DNA of 48,675 bases from [Clostridium] symbiosum ATCC 14940 (GCF_000466485.1 NZ_KE992999.1:1-48675), one strand, 5' to 3'. Positions 1-8,336 are shown, counted from the stretch's first letter. The notes: generated by a model not told the origin, from the letters alone. Made by a program: numbers and translations.

Positions 1-2
1 AC

Positions 3-140
3 ACGGTGCTGGTGACGGCGGCGGTAGCAATGGAGATTCCGATGGTGCATAAGGTGGATCCGGAATTTTTCAGTGAAATTAAGGACGGGGATTTCGTACA
101 TATGGATGCGACAAACGGAGTGATTACCGTCAAGAGCTGA
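3..140 (+). CDS. C-terminal end of an aconitase X swivel-domain (DUF126-like) protein, 5' truncated by the window
   Basis: An open frame enters from the left edge and stops at TGA 138-140. The visible 45 residues contain TAAVAMEIPMVHKVDPEFF followed by EIKDGDFVHMDATNGVITV. This resembles the conserved tail of the small swivel subunit of aconitase-X type dehydratases, where a GD.V..D...G.V.V strand-turn-strand ends the protein. Only the tail is visible, so the substrate cannot be read. It lies 59 nt upstream of a TRAP binding protein, which fits a hydroxy-acid uptake and dehydration operon. The family call is from memory of the motif and is moderate. Confidence 0.5.
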   Translation, partial: TVLVTAAVAMEIPMVHKVDPEFFSEIKDGDFVHMDATNGVITVKS

Positions 141-199
141 GCTTAACTGACAAACGGATACGAATAATACAGAGTGAAATTCCAGAAGGAGGATAAAAT

Positions 200-1300
200 A
201 TGAAACGTAGTGTTAAAGCGGCAGCAGCGATTTTAACGGCAGTCAGTATGGTTACAGGTCTGACGGCATGTGGTTCTTCAGGCAGCGCTTCAGGCACACC
301 GGCCGCCCAGTCCGAACCGAAAAGCGATACATCACAGAACCCGGCATCAGGAGGTTCGGAATATACGGGAGAATCTTACCAGATCAGCCTCGGCCATATC
401 TGTTCGGAGAGCCATTCCCTGCATAAATGCTGCCTCGCATTTAAGGAGGAGGTCGAATCGAAATCGGGCGGGAAGATTACGGTTGAAATCCATCCGAACA
501 GCGAGCTGGGTGGGGATGAAGCCATGCTGGAATCCGTAGCGCTGGGAACATTGACCATGGTCGTACCGTCGGCAAACCTGCTGAGCGCTTACGTAGACGG
601 TTTCCAGGTGCTGGGAATGCCTTACCTCTTTGACACCCCGGAACACGCCTTTGCCGCCATGGACGGGGATCTTGGAACAATCCTGAATAAAAAGCTGGAA
701 GACGGCAATGTGGGGCTTTTAAATCTTGGATATAACTTTAACGGTATCAGGAATATGACCAACAACAAACGCCCGATTAAGACTCCCGACGATCTGAAGG
801 GACTGAAAATGCGCTGCATGAGCAATCAGGTATACATAAAGATGTTTGAAGCCCTTGGGGCAAATGCAACTCCTATGAGCTGGAGCGAACTATTTACAGC
901 GCTTCAGCAGGGAACGGTAGACGGGGAGGAAAACCCGGCATCCCTGATTTACGAAGCAAAATTCCAGGAAGTACAGAAATATATCAGTACAACGGAACAT
1001 ATTTATGATTTCTGCGGTATTGTCATCAACAGAAATTTCTATGAGGGCATGGATGAGCAGGCCAGAAAGATTCTGGACGATGCAGTACAGACAAAGCTCA
1101 TCGACGAACAGCGTTCCATGGAATTAGATAATAACGACGAATATCTTAAAAAGCTGCAGGAGGAAGGAATGGAGCTGACCGAGCTTACGGCAGAAGAGCG
1201 CAAGGCATTTGCGGATAAGGTGGCTCCAATGTATGAGAACTGGGAAACCACATATGGCCAGGACATCGTAGACGCGGTTGAGAAATACAGAGCGCAGTAG
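200..1300 (+). CDS. dctP: TRAP transporter substrate-binding lipoprotein, DctP family
   Basis: This is the extracytoplasmic solute receptor of a tripartite ATP-independent periplasmic (TRAP) transporter. It has 366 residues. The N-terminus is a lipoprotein signal with lipobox LTAC (Cys24), followed by a Ser/Gly/Ala-rich linker to about residue 55, so the mature protein should be membrane-tethered. The DctP fold is recognisable: an early LGH strand, a GGDEAMLESVALGTLTMV helix region, GMPYLFDTPEHAFAAM, and NGIRNMTNNKRPIKTPDDLKGLKMR with the Arg that in this family contacts the substrate carboxylate. AGAAGGAGG sits just upstream of the ATG. The dctQ and dctM genes follow directly. The ligand is probably an organic or sugar acid, but the exact substrate is not visible. 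Confidence 0.93.
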   Translation: MKRSVKAAAAILTAVSMVTGLTACGSSGSASGTPAAQSEPKSDTSQNPASGGSEYTGESYQISLGHICSESHSLHKCCLAFKEEVESKSGGKITVEIHPNSELGGDEAMLESVALGTLTMVVPSANLLSAYVDGFQVLGMPYLFDTPEHAFAAMDGDLGTILNKKLEDGNVGLLNLGYNFNGIRNMTNNKRPIKTPDDLKGLKMRCMSNQVYIKMFEALGANATPMSWSELFTALQQGTVDGEENPASLIYEAKFQEVQKYISTTEHIYDFCGIVINRNFYEGMDEQARKILDDAVQTKLIDEQRSMELDNNDEYLKKLQEEGMELTELTAEERKAFADKVAPMYENWETTYGQDIVDAVEKYRAQ

Positions 1301-1333
1301 TGTCTCCGTTTTATTTGTGAAAGGAAGCGCATT

Positions 1334-1846
1334 ATGAAGAAACTCATATACTTCTACAATCAGCTGGAGGCGCATCTTCTGGTTTGCAGTCTGATTTTTA
1401 CCGTAATCCTCGTCTTTTTCCAGGTTATTCTGAGATATGTGTTCAGTTCCTCACTGTCCTGGTCGGAAGAACTGGCAAGATACATATTTATCTGGCAGAT
1501 TTGGCTTGGAACAAGTGTTGCCCAAAAAGATAATTCCCATGTCAGGATCGAGGCTCTGGGCGGTTCGGAAGAAAGCAGGAGAAAGACTATGCTCCGCATA
1601 GCCGCCGACGTCATCTGGCTGGCCTTCTGTCTCCTTCTTGTAAAATACGGTTTTGAACTGGTGGCATCGATTTATACGCGCGGTCTTATTTCAGCGGCTA
1701 TGAGAATGCCGATGTATCTTGTATACCTTAGTCTTCCTGTCAGCCAGCTTGCAGTGTCTCTTCGTATTATCGGAGAATTATGGCGGACGGTAAAAGAGTA
1801 TAGAAACGGCGCCGCAGAGCCTGTGGAAGGAGGCGGGGAAGCTTGA
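1334..1846 (+). CDS. dctQ: TRAP transporter small permease, DctQ family
   Basis: A 170-residue membrane protein with four predicted transmembrane helices (about residues 15-35, 48-66, 87-107 and 125-148) and the DctQ signature around residues 38-60 (SSLSWSEELARYIFIWQIWLG). It partners with the large DctM permease and the upstream binding protein in Na+-coupled uptake. An AAAGGAAG ribosome site precedes the ATG. Its TGA stop overlaps the TTG start of dctM in TTGA, indicating translational coupling. Confidence 0.92.
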   Translation: MKKLIYFYNQLEAHLLVCSLIFTVILVFFQVILRYVFSSSLSWSEELARYIFIWQIWLGTSVAQKDNSHVRIEALGGSEESRRKTMLRIAADVIWLAFCLLLVKYGFELVASIYTRGLISAAMRMPMYLVYLSLPVSQLAVSLRIIGELWRTVKEYRNGAAEPVEGGGEA

Positions 1847-3120
1847 ATATAGCTGTATTATTTGGTTCTTTTATACTGATGATGGCATTGTCGGTGCCTG
1901 TCGGATATGCAATTGGTATTGCAACATTTATTACGCTTAGTTGTTTTTCCAATATTCCGGTGGCGCTTATCACGCAGAACGCCATTACCGGCTGTGACTC
2001 CTTTCCTCTGATGGCAATCCCGTTTTTTATGCTGGCCGGAAATCTGATGAGCAGCGGCGGAATTGCAAAGAGGATTGTAGATTTTGCCGATACGCTCTTA
2101 GGCTGGATACAGGGAGGGCTGTGTATTGTTACAACGATAGCATGTATGTTTTTTGCCGCCATTTCCGGTTCCGCGATGGCGACAACATCCGCAATCGGAG
2201 GTTTCATGATTCCGGAAATGGAGAAGCGCGGTTACAGCCGGCCGTTCAGCGCGGCCCTGGCCGCTTCGGCCGGAACCATCGGCGTTATTATTCCTCCCAG
2301 TATTCCCTTTGTTATCTACGCCGTTGTTGTGGGAGAGTCCATCAGTGATTTGTTCATGGCTGGTATTGTACCGGGCATACTGATGGGTGTGGTTTTGATT
2401 ATTGTGTCCGTATTCCGCACCGGCGGAGAAAATGTAAGCAAAGGTGAAAGGCCGACATTTAAGAAGGTTTGGGTGTCTTTTAAGGGAGCTTTCTGGGCAC
2501 TTTTGACACCGGTAATCATTCTGGGCGGAATCTATTCCGGTATTTTTACGCCGACGGAGTCAGCGGTTGTGGCCGTTGTATACTGCTTTGTTGTCAGCGT
2601 GTTTATTTACCGGGAAATCGATTTGAAGGGAGTATACGATTCATTTTACAGAAGTATCAGCGTCAATGGCATGACGACATTTATGGTAGGATTATCAATG
2701 GCCTTTGCCGCCTATCTGACAATGGAACGGATTCCGCACAAAATTGCAGCCGCCATGCTGAGCGTTACGGATAACAGGATTGTCCTGCTTCTGTTAATCA
2801 ACGTTTTCCTGTTGTTTATCGGATGTCTTATCGATAATATCCCGGCTACGATAATTCTTTCGCCGATTCTGCTGCCGGTGGTAACTCAGATAGGAATGTC
2901 TCCGATTACCTTCGGTGTTATGCTTACGATGAACCTTGCCATCGGCTTTGTCACACCTCCATACGGTATCAATCTGTTTGTGGCTGCCGGTATCTCGGGG
3001 GAACCGATGACGCGGCTGATAAAACCGATGCTGTTTTTCATCGGAGGACTCCTGATAGCGCTTGGCCTGACCACATTCTGTGAGCCGGTGACACTTGGCC
3101 TTTTGGGACTTATGAAATAA
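1843..3120 (+). CDS. dctM: TRAP transporter large permease, DctM family
   Basis: The ion-coupled translocation subunit of the TRAP system, 425 residues, normal for the family, with about 11-12 hydrophobic segments. Typical DctM features include GYAIGIATFITL near the start, PLMAIPFFMLAGNLM, a SGSAMATTSAIGGFMIPEM segment, IPPSIPFVIYAVVVGESISDLFMAG and the C-terminal VTPPYGINLFVAAGI. Translation starts at TTG 1843, overlapping the dctQ stop, with GGAAGGAGG about nine bases upstream. This is the third gene of the dctPQM unit. Confidence 0.94.
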   Translation: MNIAVLFGSFILMMALSVPVGYAIGIATFITLSCFSNIPVALITQNAITGCDSFPLMAIPFFMLAGNLMSSGGIAKRIVDFADTLLGWIQGGLCIVTTIACMFFAAISGSAMATTSAIGGFMIPEMEKRGYSRPFSAALAASAGTIGVIIPPSIPFVIYAVVVGESISDLFMAGIVPGILMGVVLIIVSVFRTGGENVSKGERPTFKKVWVSFKGAFWALLTPVIILGGIYSGIFTPTESAVVAVVYCFVVSVFIYREIDLKGVYDSFYRSISVNGMTTFMVGLSMAFAAYLTMERIPHKIAAAMLSVTDNRIVLLLLINVFLLFIGCLIDNIPATIILSPILLPVVTQIGMSPITFGVMLTMNLAIGFVTPPYGINLFVAAGISGEPMTRLIKPMLFFIGGLLIALGLTTFCEPVTLGLLGLMK

Positions 3121-3158
3121 ATGGATATTAGAAAATGTGTTAGACAGGAGGTAGGAAA

Positions 3159-4388
3159 ATGCCTTTGATGCTGGAAGAGGATTATCAGATAAGTCTGCCG
3201 TCCATGCACCGGGTCAGACAGAAATTTGACAGACCCAGAGTGGAAGATCCGGAGGGGAGAATCCGTTCGGAATTTGCAAAAGAAGAAATCTCCGGAAAAA
3301 TACGAAAAGGGCAGCGTGTGGCAGTTGCCGTGGGAAGCCGCGGAATCAGGAATCTGGCTTTCATTGTACATAGCATTATCGGTGAGATAAAACGATGCGG
3401 CGGCGAGCCGTTTATCGTTTCCGCCATGGGGAGCCATGGCGGAGGAACCGAGGAGGGACAAAAGGAAATCCTGACCGGGTACGGCATCACGGAAGAGGCT
3501 ATGGGTGTTCCCGTGGTCACAAGCCTGGATGTGGTGGAGATTGGAAAGTTAAAAAGCGGCACGAAGGTATATTTTGACAAAGCGGCATTCGAAGCAGATT
3601 TGGTAGTTCCGGTCAACCGGGTCAAAATCCATACTGATTTTGTTGCGGATATCCAGAGCGGACTGTGCAAGATGCTGGTGATCGGTCTTGGAAACCATGT
3701 GGGATGCACCTCGATTCATGAGGAGAGTTTCGACCATTTTGGGGAAGTGCTGAAAGAAGCGGCTGCCATGATTATGCAGTCGGCCAATATTGGATTCGGC
3801 GTTGCGGTACTGGAAAACGCTTATGATGAGACGGCATGGATAGAGGCCGTTCCGGCTGAAACCATGATAGAGCGCGAGAAGCAGCTTGTGAAGATAGCGG
3901 CGGGAAATATGCCGACGCTGATGATACCGGAAATAGATGTCCTGATAGTTGAAAAAATAGGAAAAGATATTTCCGGCTGCGGATACGATCCGAATATTTT
4001 GGGCAAAAGCTTTCTGCTCAAAGAATTTATCCTGCCGGTACCAAAGATTGATAAGATGGTACTTCTCGATCTCTCGGAGGAGACTCACGGAAACGGCGTG
4101 GGACTTGGGATATTCGACATAACGACAAGGAAAGTATTTGACCAGCTGGATTATGAGTCAATCTATGCCAATGGAATTGCCGTCAAGGATTTAGATGACT
4201 GCAAGATTCCGGTGATAGCCAGAGACGAGGATGAAGCGGTGAAAATTGCCGTGAAAGTGCTGCGGGGAGCCAATAAAGAGCGGCTTAAGATTGTCAGGAT
4301 TGAGAGTACGCTCCGGCTCGAATATATCGAGGTTTCAGAAGCTTTGCTGCCGTTAATTGAAGCAGATGAGCGACTGGAGCTGGTTTAA
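3159..4388 (+). CDS. LarA-like (lactate racemase-domain, DUF2088) protein
   Basis: 409 residues, close to the length of nickel-pincer-dependent lactate racemase LarA. Family-like features are GQRVAVAVGSRGIRN (about residues 51-65), SAMGSHGGGTEEGQKE (about 87-102), VPVNRVKIHTDF and a long C-terminal domain. GSHGGGT stands where LarA has a His-containing ATGTHR-type motif, so a related but different 2-hydroxyacid racemase or epimerase is likely. No pincer-cofactor genes (larB, larC, larE) are visible here. AGGAGG lies just upstream of the ATG. The position 38 nt after dctM suggests it acts on the transported hydroxy acid. The family is fairly secure; the reaction is inferred. Confidence 0.7.
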   Translation: MPLMLEEDYQISLPSMHRVRQKFDRPRVEDPEGRIRSEFAKEEISGKIRKGQRVAVAVGSRGIRNLAFIVHSIIGEIKRCGGEPFIVSAMGSHGGGTEEGQKEILTGYGITEEAMGVPVVTSLDVVEIGKLKSGTKVYFDKAAFEADLVVPVNRVKIHTDFVADIQSGLCKMLVIGLGNHVGCTSIHEESFDHFGEVLKEAAAMIMQSANIGFGVAVLENAYDETAWIEAVPAETMIEREKQLVKIAAGNMPTLMIPEIDVLIVEKIGKDISGCGYDPNILGKSFLLKEFILPVPKIDKMVLLDLSEETHGNGVGLGIFDITTRKVFDQLDYESIYANGIAVKDLDDCKIPVIARDEDEAVKIAVKVLRGANKERLKIVRIESTLRLEYIEVSEALLPLIEADERLELV

Positions 4389-4424
4389 ACGGTTACAGGT
4401 TATATTTGAATAAAATATTGCATG

Positions 4425-4468
4425 GCAGGCCTTCTGTGATCCCCTCACAGGAGGTCTGCTGTGTTTTA
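4425..4468 (+). terminator. Rho-independent terminator closing the TRAP/LarA-like operon
   Basis: GCAGGCCTTCTGTGA pairs with TCACAGGAGGTCTGC across a 5-base loop, with two mismatches in 15 pairs, followed by GTGTTTTA. It lies 37 nt after the LarA-like stop and before the recombinase gene, separating the catabolic operon from capsule cassette 1. Confidence 0.8.
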
Positions 4469-4579
4469 GGGAAAAAGAATATATGGAAAAAATTACCATA
4501 ATAAATACTGCGTTATCTATTAAAATATACTCCAATTAATGATAATATAGATGAAAAATCATACTAAAGGAGAACAATT

Positions 4580-5422
4580 ATGACGACTTATGTGATAACT
4601 GCTGAAATGGAAATATTATTTGGGGAATATTTGGAACAGGACGAAAAAAGCAAGAATACGATAGAAAAATACCGTCGCGATCTCAGAAAATTCGTCGAAT
4701 ATATTGACGGTGAAGAGGTGACAAAAGAGCTGGTCATAGGTTTTAAAGAATATCTGGTTGAGCATTACGCGGTGAACAGCGTAAATTCGATTATTGCCTC
4801 CCTGAACCGATTTATGCAGTTTGCGGGGTGGCAGGAATTCAGAGTCAAGCAGCTGAAAAAACAGCGGCAGGTATACTGTCCGGAAGAAAAGGAACTGACA
4901 AAACAGGAGTATTTCGAATTGATTCGGACAGCCAAACGGGAAGGGAAAGAAAAGATTGGTTTGATTATCCAGACTATCGGAAGTACGGGGATCCGTATCA
5001 GTGAACTGCCAAGCATCACAGTACAGGCTGTTAAGAACGGTGTGGCACAGGTGGACTGCAAAGGGAAAAACCGACAGGTCCTTTTGCCGCGAAAGCTTCT
5101 GGTGAAATTAATGCATTATATAAGGAAAGAACACATACAATGCGGACCCATTTTTATAACCAAACAGGGGAATCCGTTAGATCGGAGCAACATCTGGAAA
5201 GAAATGAAAAAAATCTGCCGCCTGGCCGGCGTAAATGAAAAAAAGGTATTTCCCCATAACCTCAGACACCTGTTTGCCTATTCCTTTTATCAGATGGAAA
5301 AGGATATTGCCAAACTGGCGGATTTACTGGGACACAGTAATATTAATACGACGAGGATTTATATTGTCTCTTCGGGAGTTGAACATAGGAAACAGATTGA
5401 AAAGATGAACTTGTTATTATGA
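4580..5422 (+). CDS. Tyrosine recombinase of capsule cassette 1 (putative promoter invertase)
   Basis: A 280-residue tyrosine site-specific recombinase. Residues about 10-90 form the SAM-like core-binding domain. The catalytic domain carries R139 (STGIRIS), K163 (KGKNRQ), H226 and R229 (HNLRH), H252 (LGHS) and nucleophile Y261 (TRIYI), so the active site is complete. AAAGGAG lies 7 nt before the ATG. The stop is only 3 nt from the first of two inverted recombination sites at 5426-5451 and 5840-5865, and cpsB follows, which makes a dedicated DNA invertase switching the capsule operon the best reading. It is about 60% identical by eye to the second recombinase at 26533-27384. An integrase for a lost element is possible but fits the sites less well. 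Confidence 0.88.
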   Translation: MTTYVITAEMEILFGEYLEQDEKSKNTIEKYRRDLRKFVEYIDGEEVTKELVIGFKEYLVEHYAVNSVNSIIASLNRFMQFAGWQEFRVKQLKKQRQVYCPEEKELTKQEYFELIRTAKREGKEKIGLIIQTIGSTGIRISELPSITVQAVKNGVAQVDCKGKNRQVLLPRKLLVKLMHYIRKEHIQCGPIFITKQGNPLDRSNIWKEMKKICRLAGVNEKKVFPHNLRHLFAYSFYQMEKDIAKLADLLGHSNINTTRIYIVSSGVEHRKQIEKMNLLL

Positions 5423-5425
5423 TGG

Positions 5426-5451
5426 TACAACATAATAGTGATTATGTTGTA
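5426..5451 (+). repeat. Recombination site L1 (left end of invertible segment 1)
   Basis: Arm TACAACATAAT, core AGTG, arm ATTATGTTGTA. The two 11-bp arms are perfect inverted repeats around a non-palindromic 4-base centre, the expected form of a tyrosine-recombinase crossover site. The site is the exact reverse complement of the one at 5840-5865. Confidence 0.9.
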
Positions 5452-5535
5452 TAAATCCGACATTAAATTGATCTGTACGGTTAAATATAATATTAACAAA
5501 AATTAATAAAAAATTTATAATTTTGACCTTCGACT

Positions 5536-5564
5536 ATTATAGCAGTAAAGATTGGAAAATTCAA
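5536..5564 (-). promoter_or_regulatory. Sigma-70-type promoter inside invertible segment 1, pointing away from the capsule genes
   Basis: On the minus strand, -35 TTGAAT (5564-5559), a 17-nt spacer and -10 TATAAT (5541-5536), with TGC directly before the -10 (extended -10). This is the best promoter seen in the segment. As written it reads leftward into the recombinase gene. After inversion between the flanking sites the -10 would lie near 5750-5755 and fire rightward into cpsB, giving a leader of about 140 nt. Confidence 0.65.
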
Positions 5565-5839
5565 TGTTTTCTTATATAAACTTATCCTGTTTTGTATAAT
5601 TTTGTCTATTTCTAAATCCTGGCGATGCCGATAATCTTTAGAAGAATCACAGAAAACAATTGTAAAATTACATTTCTGATATTCTAGTGAAGAACTGCCA
5701 TTCTATATGGTAAATTTTTTCATCTATATATAAAAAAATTAATAATCTTTATTCTATATTGGGTTTTCATAAAAATACACATATAAGTTTCAAATTATTA
5801 AAAGTCAATCGGCATATACCAACTCTAATTAAGCAAAAA

Positions 5840-5865
5840 TACAACATAATCACTATTATGTTGTA
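5840..5865 (-). repeat. Recombination site R1 (right end of invertible segment 1)
   Basis: Arm TACAACATAAT, core CACT, arm ATTATGTTGTA: the exact reverse complement of the site at 5426-5451. It lies 34 nt before the cpsB start, so the cpsB ribosome binding site stays fixed while the promoter side flips. Confidence 0.9.
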
Positions 5866-5899
5866 TTCAAGCTTAGACACCACAGTTGGAGATTGCTAA

Positions 5900-6631
5900 A
5901 TGTTACTGGATAAAGGAATTATCGATGTTCATGCCCATATACTGCCTGGGGTAGACGATGGATGCAGGTATATCGGAGAAACGATAGAATTATTGAAACT
6001 GGCATATGAGCAAGGAGTCAGCGGAGTAATCGCAACACCGCATTATGTGCGCGGACATAACCGGGCGGACGCAGACAGGCTGAGAGAGAAGATGCAGCTT
6101 CTTCGGGAGAAAGCCGCTGAGGCTTTACCGGAAATGAAGCTTTATCAGGGGCAGGAGATCCTGTATTTCGACGGAGTTACGGAAAAACTGGCTTCAGGCG
6201 AAATATTAACTCTGGGAGAGACAAGATATGTTCTGGTTGAGTTTATGACGGGAGTGCCCTACAATGAAATATTTTTGGCAGTACGTTCTCTGATTCTGTC
6301 CGGATACTTTCCAGTTCTGGCTCATATCGAGCGCTATCAATGTTTGAGGAAGAGCGAAGCCATAGATGAACTTATTCATGCGGGAGCATATATGCAGATG
6401 AATTACAGGTGTCTGAGCAGACTGAAAGGTTTATCCGAGCGGAACTGGTGCAGAAAACAGGTTCTGGAGGGCAGAATTCATTTGCTGGGTACGGATATGC
6501 ACCGCCTTGATTACCGGCCGCCGGAACTGGCAAAGTCCCTGGAATGGCTGAAAAAAAGAGGAGGGGAGGAGCTGGCGGAGAAATTGACGATGGAAAATCC
6601 TTCCGCAATTCTGGCAGGAGATAGCTTATAG
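5900..6631 (+). CDS. cpsB: CpsB/YwqE-type tyrosine-protein phosphatase (PHP family), cassette 1
   Basis: A 243-residue PHP-superfamily metallophosphatase. IDVHAHILPGVDDG (from residue 8) gives the first metal-binding His pair, VIATPHYVRGHN the next His, HIERYQCLR a further ligand, and LGTDMHRLDYRPP the final Asp/His motif. In Gram-positive capsule systems CpsB dephosphorylates the tyrosine-rich tail of the CpsD kinase and so tunes polymerisation and export. GGAG lies 8 nt before the ATG. The first gene downstream of the invertible segment, followed by cpsC and cpsD, it is paralogous to the gene at 27878-28612 over its full length. Confidence 0.92.
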   Translation: MLLDKGIIDVHAHILPGVDDGCRYIGETIELLKLAYEQGVSGVIATPHYVRGHNRADADRLREKMQLLREKAAEALPEMKLYQGQEILYFDGVTEKLASGEILTLGETRYVLVEFMTGVPYNEIFLAVRSLILSGYFPVLAHIERYQCLRKSEAIDELIHAGAYMQMNYRCLSRLKGLSERNWCRKQVLEGRIHLLGTDMHRLDYRPPELAKSLEWLKKRGGEELAEKLTMENPSAILAGDSL

Positions 6632-6741
6632 AAAATAATTAATTTAAAGCTGGAAAGAACATAGACAGACAGCAGAATCTTACATGTTTCTGACAGATAA
6701 AAACACAAAAAGACAATAAGGATAAAGAGGATTATAAGAGT

Positions 6742-7563
6742 ATGGAAAAAGTTTACCAGGATGATGATGAAATCGAGATTGACCTCAGAGAGCTTCTCTT
6801 TGAGATGAAGAAGAAAATATGGTTTATTATTGCCGGACTGCTGATCGGCGCGGCAATTACCGGGGCTTACAGCAAATTCCTGATTACACCCCAGTATAAG
6901 TCGGAGGCAAAGCTTTATGTGCTTTCCAAAGAGACAACCCTGACTTCCCTGGCAGATTTGCAGATTGGAAGCCAGCTGACACAGGATTATAAGATTCTTG
7001 TCGGCAGCAGACCCGTCCTTCAGGGAGTCGTTGACCATATGAAGCTGGATATGACTTACAGGAAACTTGAGAAAAAGCTGACGATTGATAATCCGAATAA
7101 CACGCGAATTCTTACCCTGACGATAAAGGACCCGAATCCGTATCTGGCCAAATCCATTGTTGACGAGGTTGCCAATACCGCCTCCGATTACATTGGTGAG
7201 ATTATGGAAATGGTACCGCCGAAACTGATTGAGGACGGAGAGGTCGCGTCTGAAAAGGCAAGCCCCAATGTTCTGAAGAATACAATAATCGGCGGAATTC
7301 TTGGTCTGCTGCTTGTTTGCGGTATTATTGTTGTCAGAGTGATTCTGAATGATACGGTTAAATCCGAGGAGGATGTAAGCAAATATCTGGATCTTCCGGT
7401 GCTTGCAGTAATTCCTAAGAAAGACGGAAATGAAGACAGAAAAAAGGGCCAGGGAAAACTGAAAAAATCCCGCAGCACCGGCAGGGGCGCTAAGGCGCCG
7501 GAGAAAGGGGCCGGTACCAGACAAAAGAGCGGCGCTGACAGAAAAGGAAGGGGAGAGAACTGA
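6742..7563 (+). CDS. cpsC: Wzz/CpsC-type capsule chain-length regulator, cassette 1
   Basis: 273 residues: a short acidic N-terminus (DDDEIEIDLRELLFEMKKK), TM1 at about residues 31-52, an extracytoplasmic Wzz domain, TM2 at about 184-204, and a cytoplasmic tail. It activates the CpsD kinase and sets polymer chain length. The last 45 residues or so are very basic (Lys/Arg/Gly/Ser-rich). Its stop overlaps the cpsD start (TGATG), so the two are translationally coupled. The 110-nt gap after cpsB holds no gene. Confidence 0.9.
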   Translation: MEKVYQDDDEIEIDLRELLFEMKKKIWFIIAGLLIGAAITGAYSKFLITPQYKSEAKLYVLSKETTLTSLADLQIGSQLTQDYKILVGSRPVLQGVVDHMKLDMTYRKLEKKLTIDNPNNTRILTLTIKDPNPYLAKSIVDEVANTASDYIGEIMEMVPPKLIEDGEVASEKASPNVLKNTIIGGILGLLLVCGIIVVRVILNDTVKSEEDVSKYLDLPVLAVIPKKDGNEDRKKGQGKLKKSRSTGRGAKAPEKGAGTRQKSGADRKGRGEN

Positions 7564-8336
7564 TGCATGATGAAATCGTAATTGAAGATTTGATTAGCCC
7601 TGATGAGAGAGGCATGGGTGAACTGGTATTAAAGGGATTTGAAGTCAATGACTATCAATATGAGGAAGCCATGAAGACACTCAGAACCAACATCCAGTTT
7701 TCAGGAAGCAATATCCATGCCGTTATGTTTACCAGCTCTGTTCCTAATGAGGGGAAAAGTGAGACAACATTCCAGTTGGCGGCTTCCATGGCCCAGCTGG
7801 GAAAGAAGGTGCTGTTGATTGACTCGGATATCAGAAAGTCGGTATTAGTTTCCCGGTATCATCTGGAGCATCAGGTGGATGGGCTGTCTCAGTATCTGAG
7901 CGGCCAGTGTAAAAAAGAAGAGGTTGTTTACCGGACGAATATTCCAAATCTCAATATTATATTTTCAGGTCCGTTTTCTCCAAATCCGGCAGAGCTTTTT
8001 GAGGGAGAACTATTCACTAAACTGATTGCCTGGGCCAGGGAGTGTTATGACTACATATTGATTGATTCACCTCCAATGGGGAGTGTGATCGACGGAGCCG
8101 TGATTTCGCGCCACTGTGACGGGGCCATACTAGTTATCGAGAGCGGAGCAATCAGCTACCGGCTGCTTCAGAAAGTAAAAAACCAGCTGGAGAAAAGCGG
8201 GTGCCGGATACTTGGAACCGTGCTTAATAAAGTGGATATCAAGCAGGGCAGTTATTATTACTATGGCAAATACGGCAAATATTATGGTTACGGCCATGAG
8301 AATGCGAAGCAGGGGAAAGAAGCGAAGGTTTTGTAA
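7563..8336 (+). CDS. cpsD: CpsD-type autophosphorylating tyrosine kinase (BY-kinase), cassette 1
   Basis: 257 residues. Walker A lies at about residues 58-67 (SSVPNEGKSE), Walker A' at about 83-90 (VLLIDSDI) and Walker B in YDYILIDSPPMG. A tyrosine cluster near the C-terminus (YYYYGKYGKYYGYG) is the autophosphorylation tail that CpsB would dephosphorylate. The separate CpsC/CpsD arrangement is the Gram-positive type. Glu follows the Walker A GKS where many BY-kinases have Ser or Thr; the paralogue at 29479-30180 has the same change, so it is a family trait rather than damage. Confidence 0.92.
   Translation: MHDEIVIEDLISPDERGMGELVLKGFEVNDYQYEEAMKTLRTNIQFSGSNIHAVMFTSSVPNEGKSETTFQLAASMAQLGKKVLLIDSDIRKSVLVSRYHLEHQVDGLSQYLSGQCKKEEVVYRTNIPNLNIIFSGPFSPNPAELFEGELFTKLIAWARECYDYILIDSPPMGSVIDGAVISRHCDGAILVIESGAISYRLLQKVKNQLEKSGCRILGTVLNKVDIKQGSYYYYGKYGKYYGYGHENAKQGKEAKVL

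Larger units (their letters stand above)
5426..5865. other. Putative invertible promoter segment 1
   Basis: 440 bp bounded by two 26-bp sites that are exact reverse complements of each other, including the asymmetric core (AGTG on the left, CACT on the right). That geometry gives inversion rather than excision. The 388 bp inside are AT-rich and hold no plausible gene. It is the only spacer between the recombinase and cpsB. Recombination would reverse the internal promoter and so switch the capsule operon between ON and OFF. Inversion itself is inferred; the sites are seen directly. Confidence 0.85.

Noticed and set aside
5466-5492. A possible forward promoter TTGATC...TATAAT inside invertible segment 1
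   Set aside because: The spacing is only 12 nt, too short for sigma-70; the minus-strand pair with a 17-nt spacer is much better.
4580-5865. The recombinase and its sites as an integrated phage or conjugative element
   Set aside because: There is no excisionase, replication, structural or transfer gene, and the sites are inverted rather than direct repeats, which gives inversion and not excision.
6511-7524. A 337-codon minus-strand open frame opposite cpsB1 and cpsC1
   Set aside because: It is the shadow of two well-supported genes on the + strand, has low-complexity composition and no family motif.
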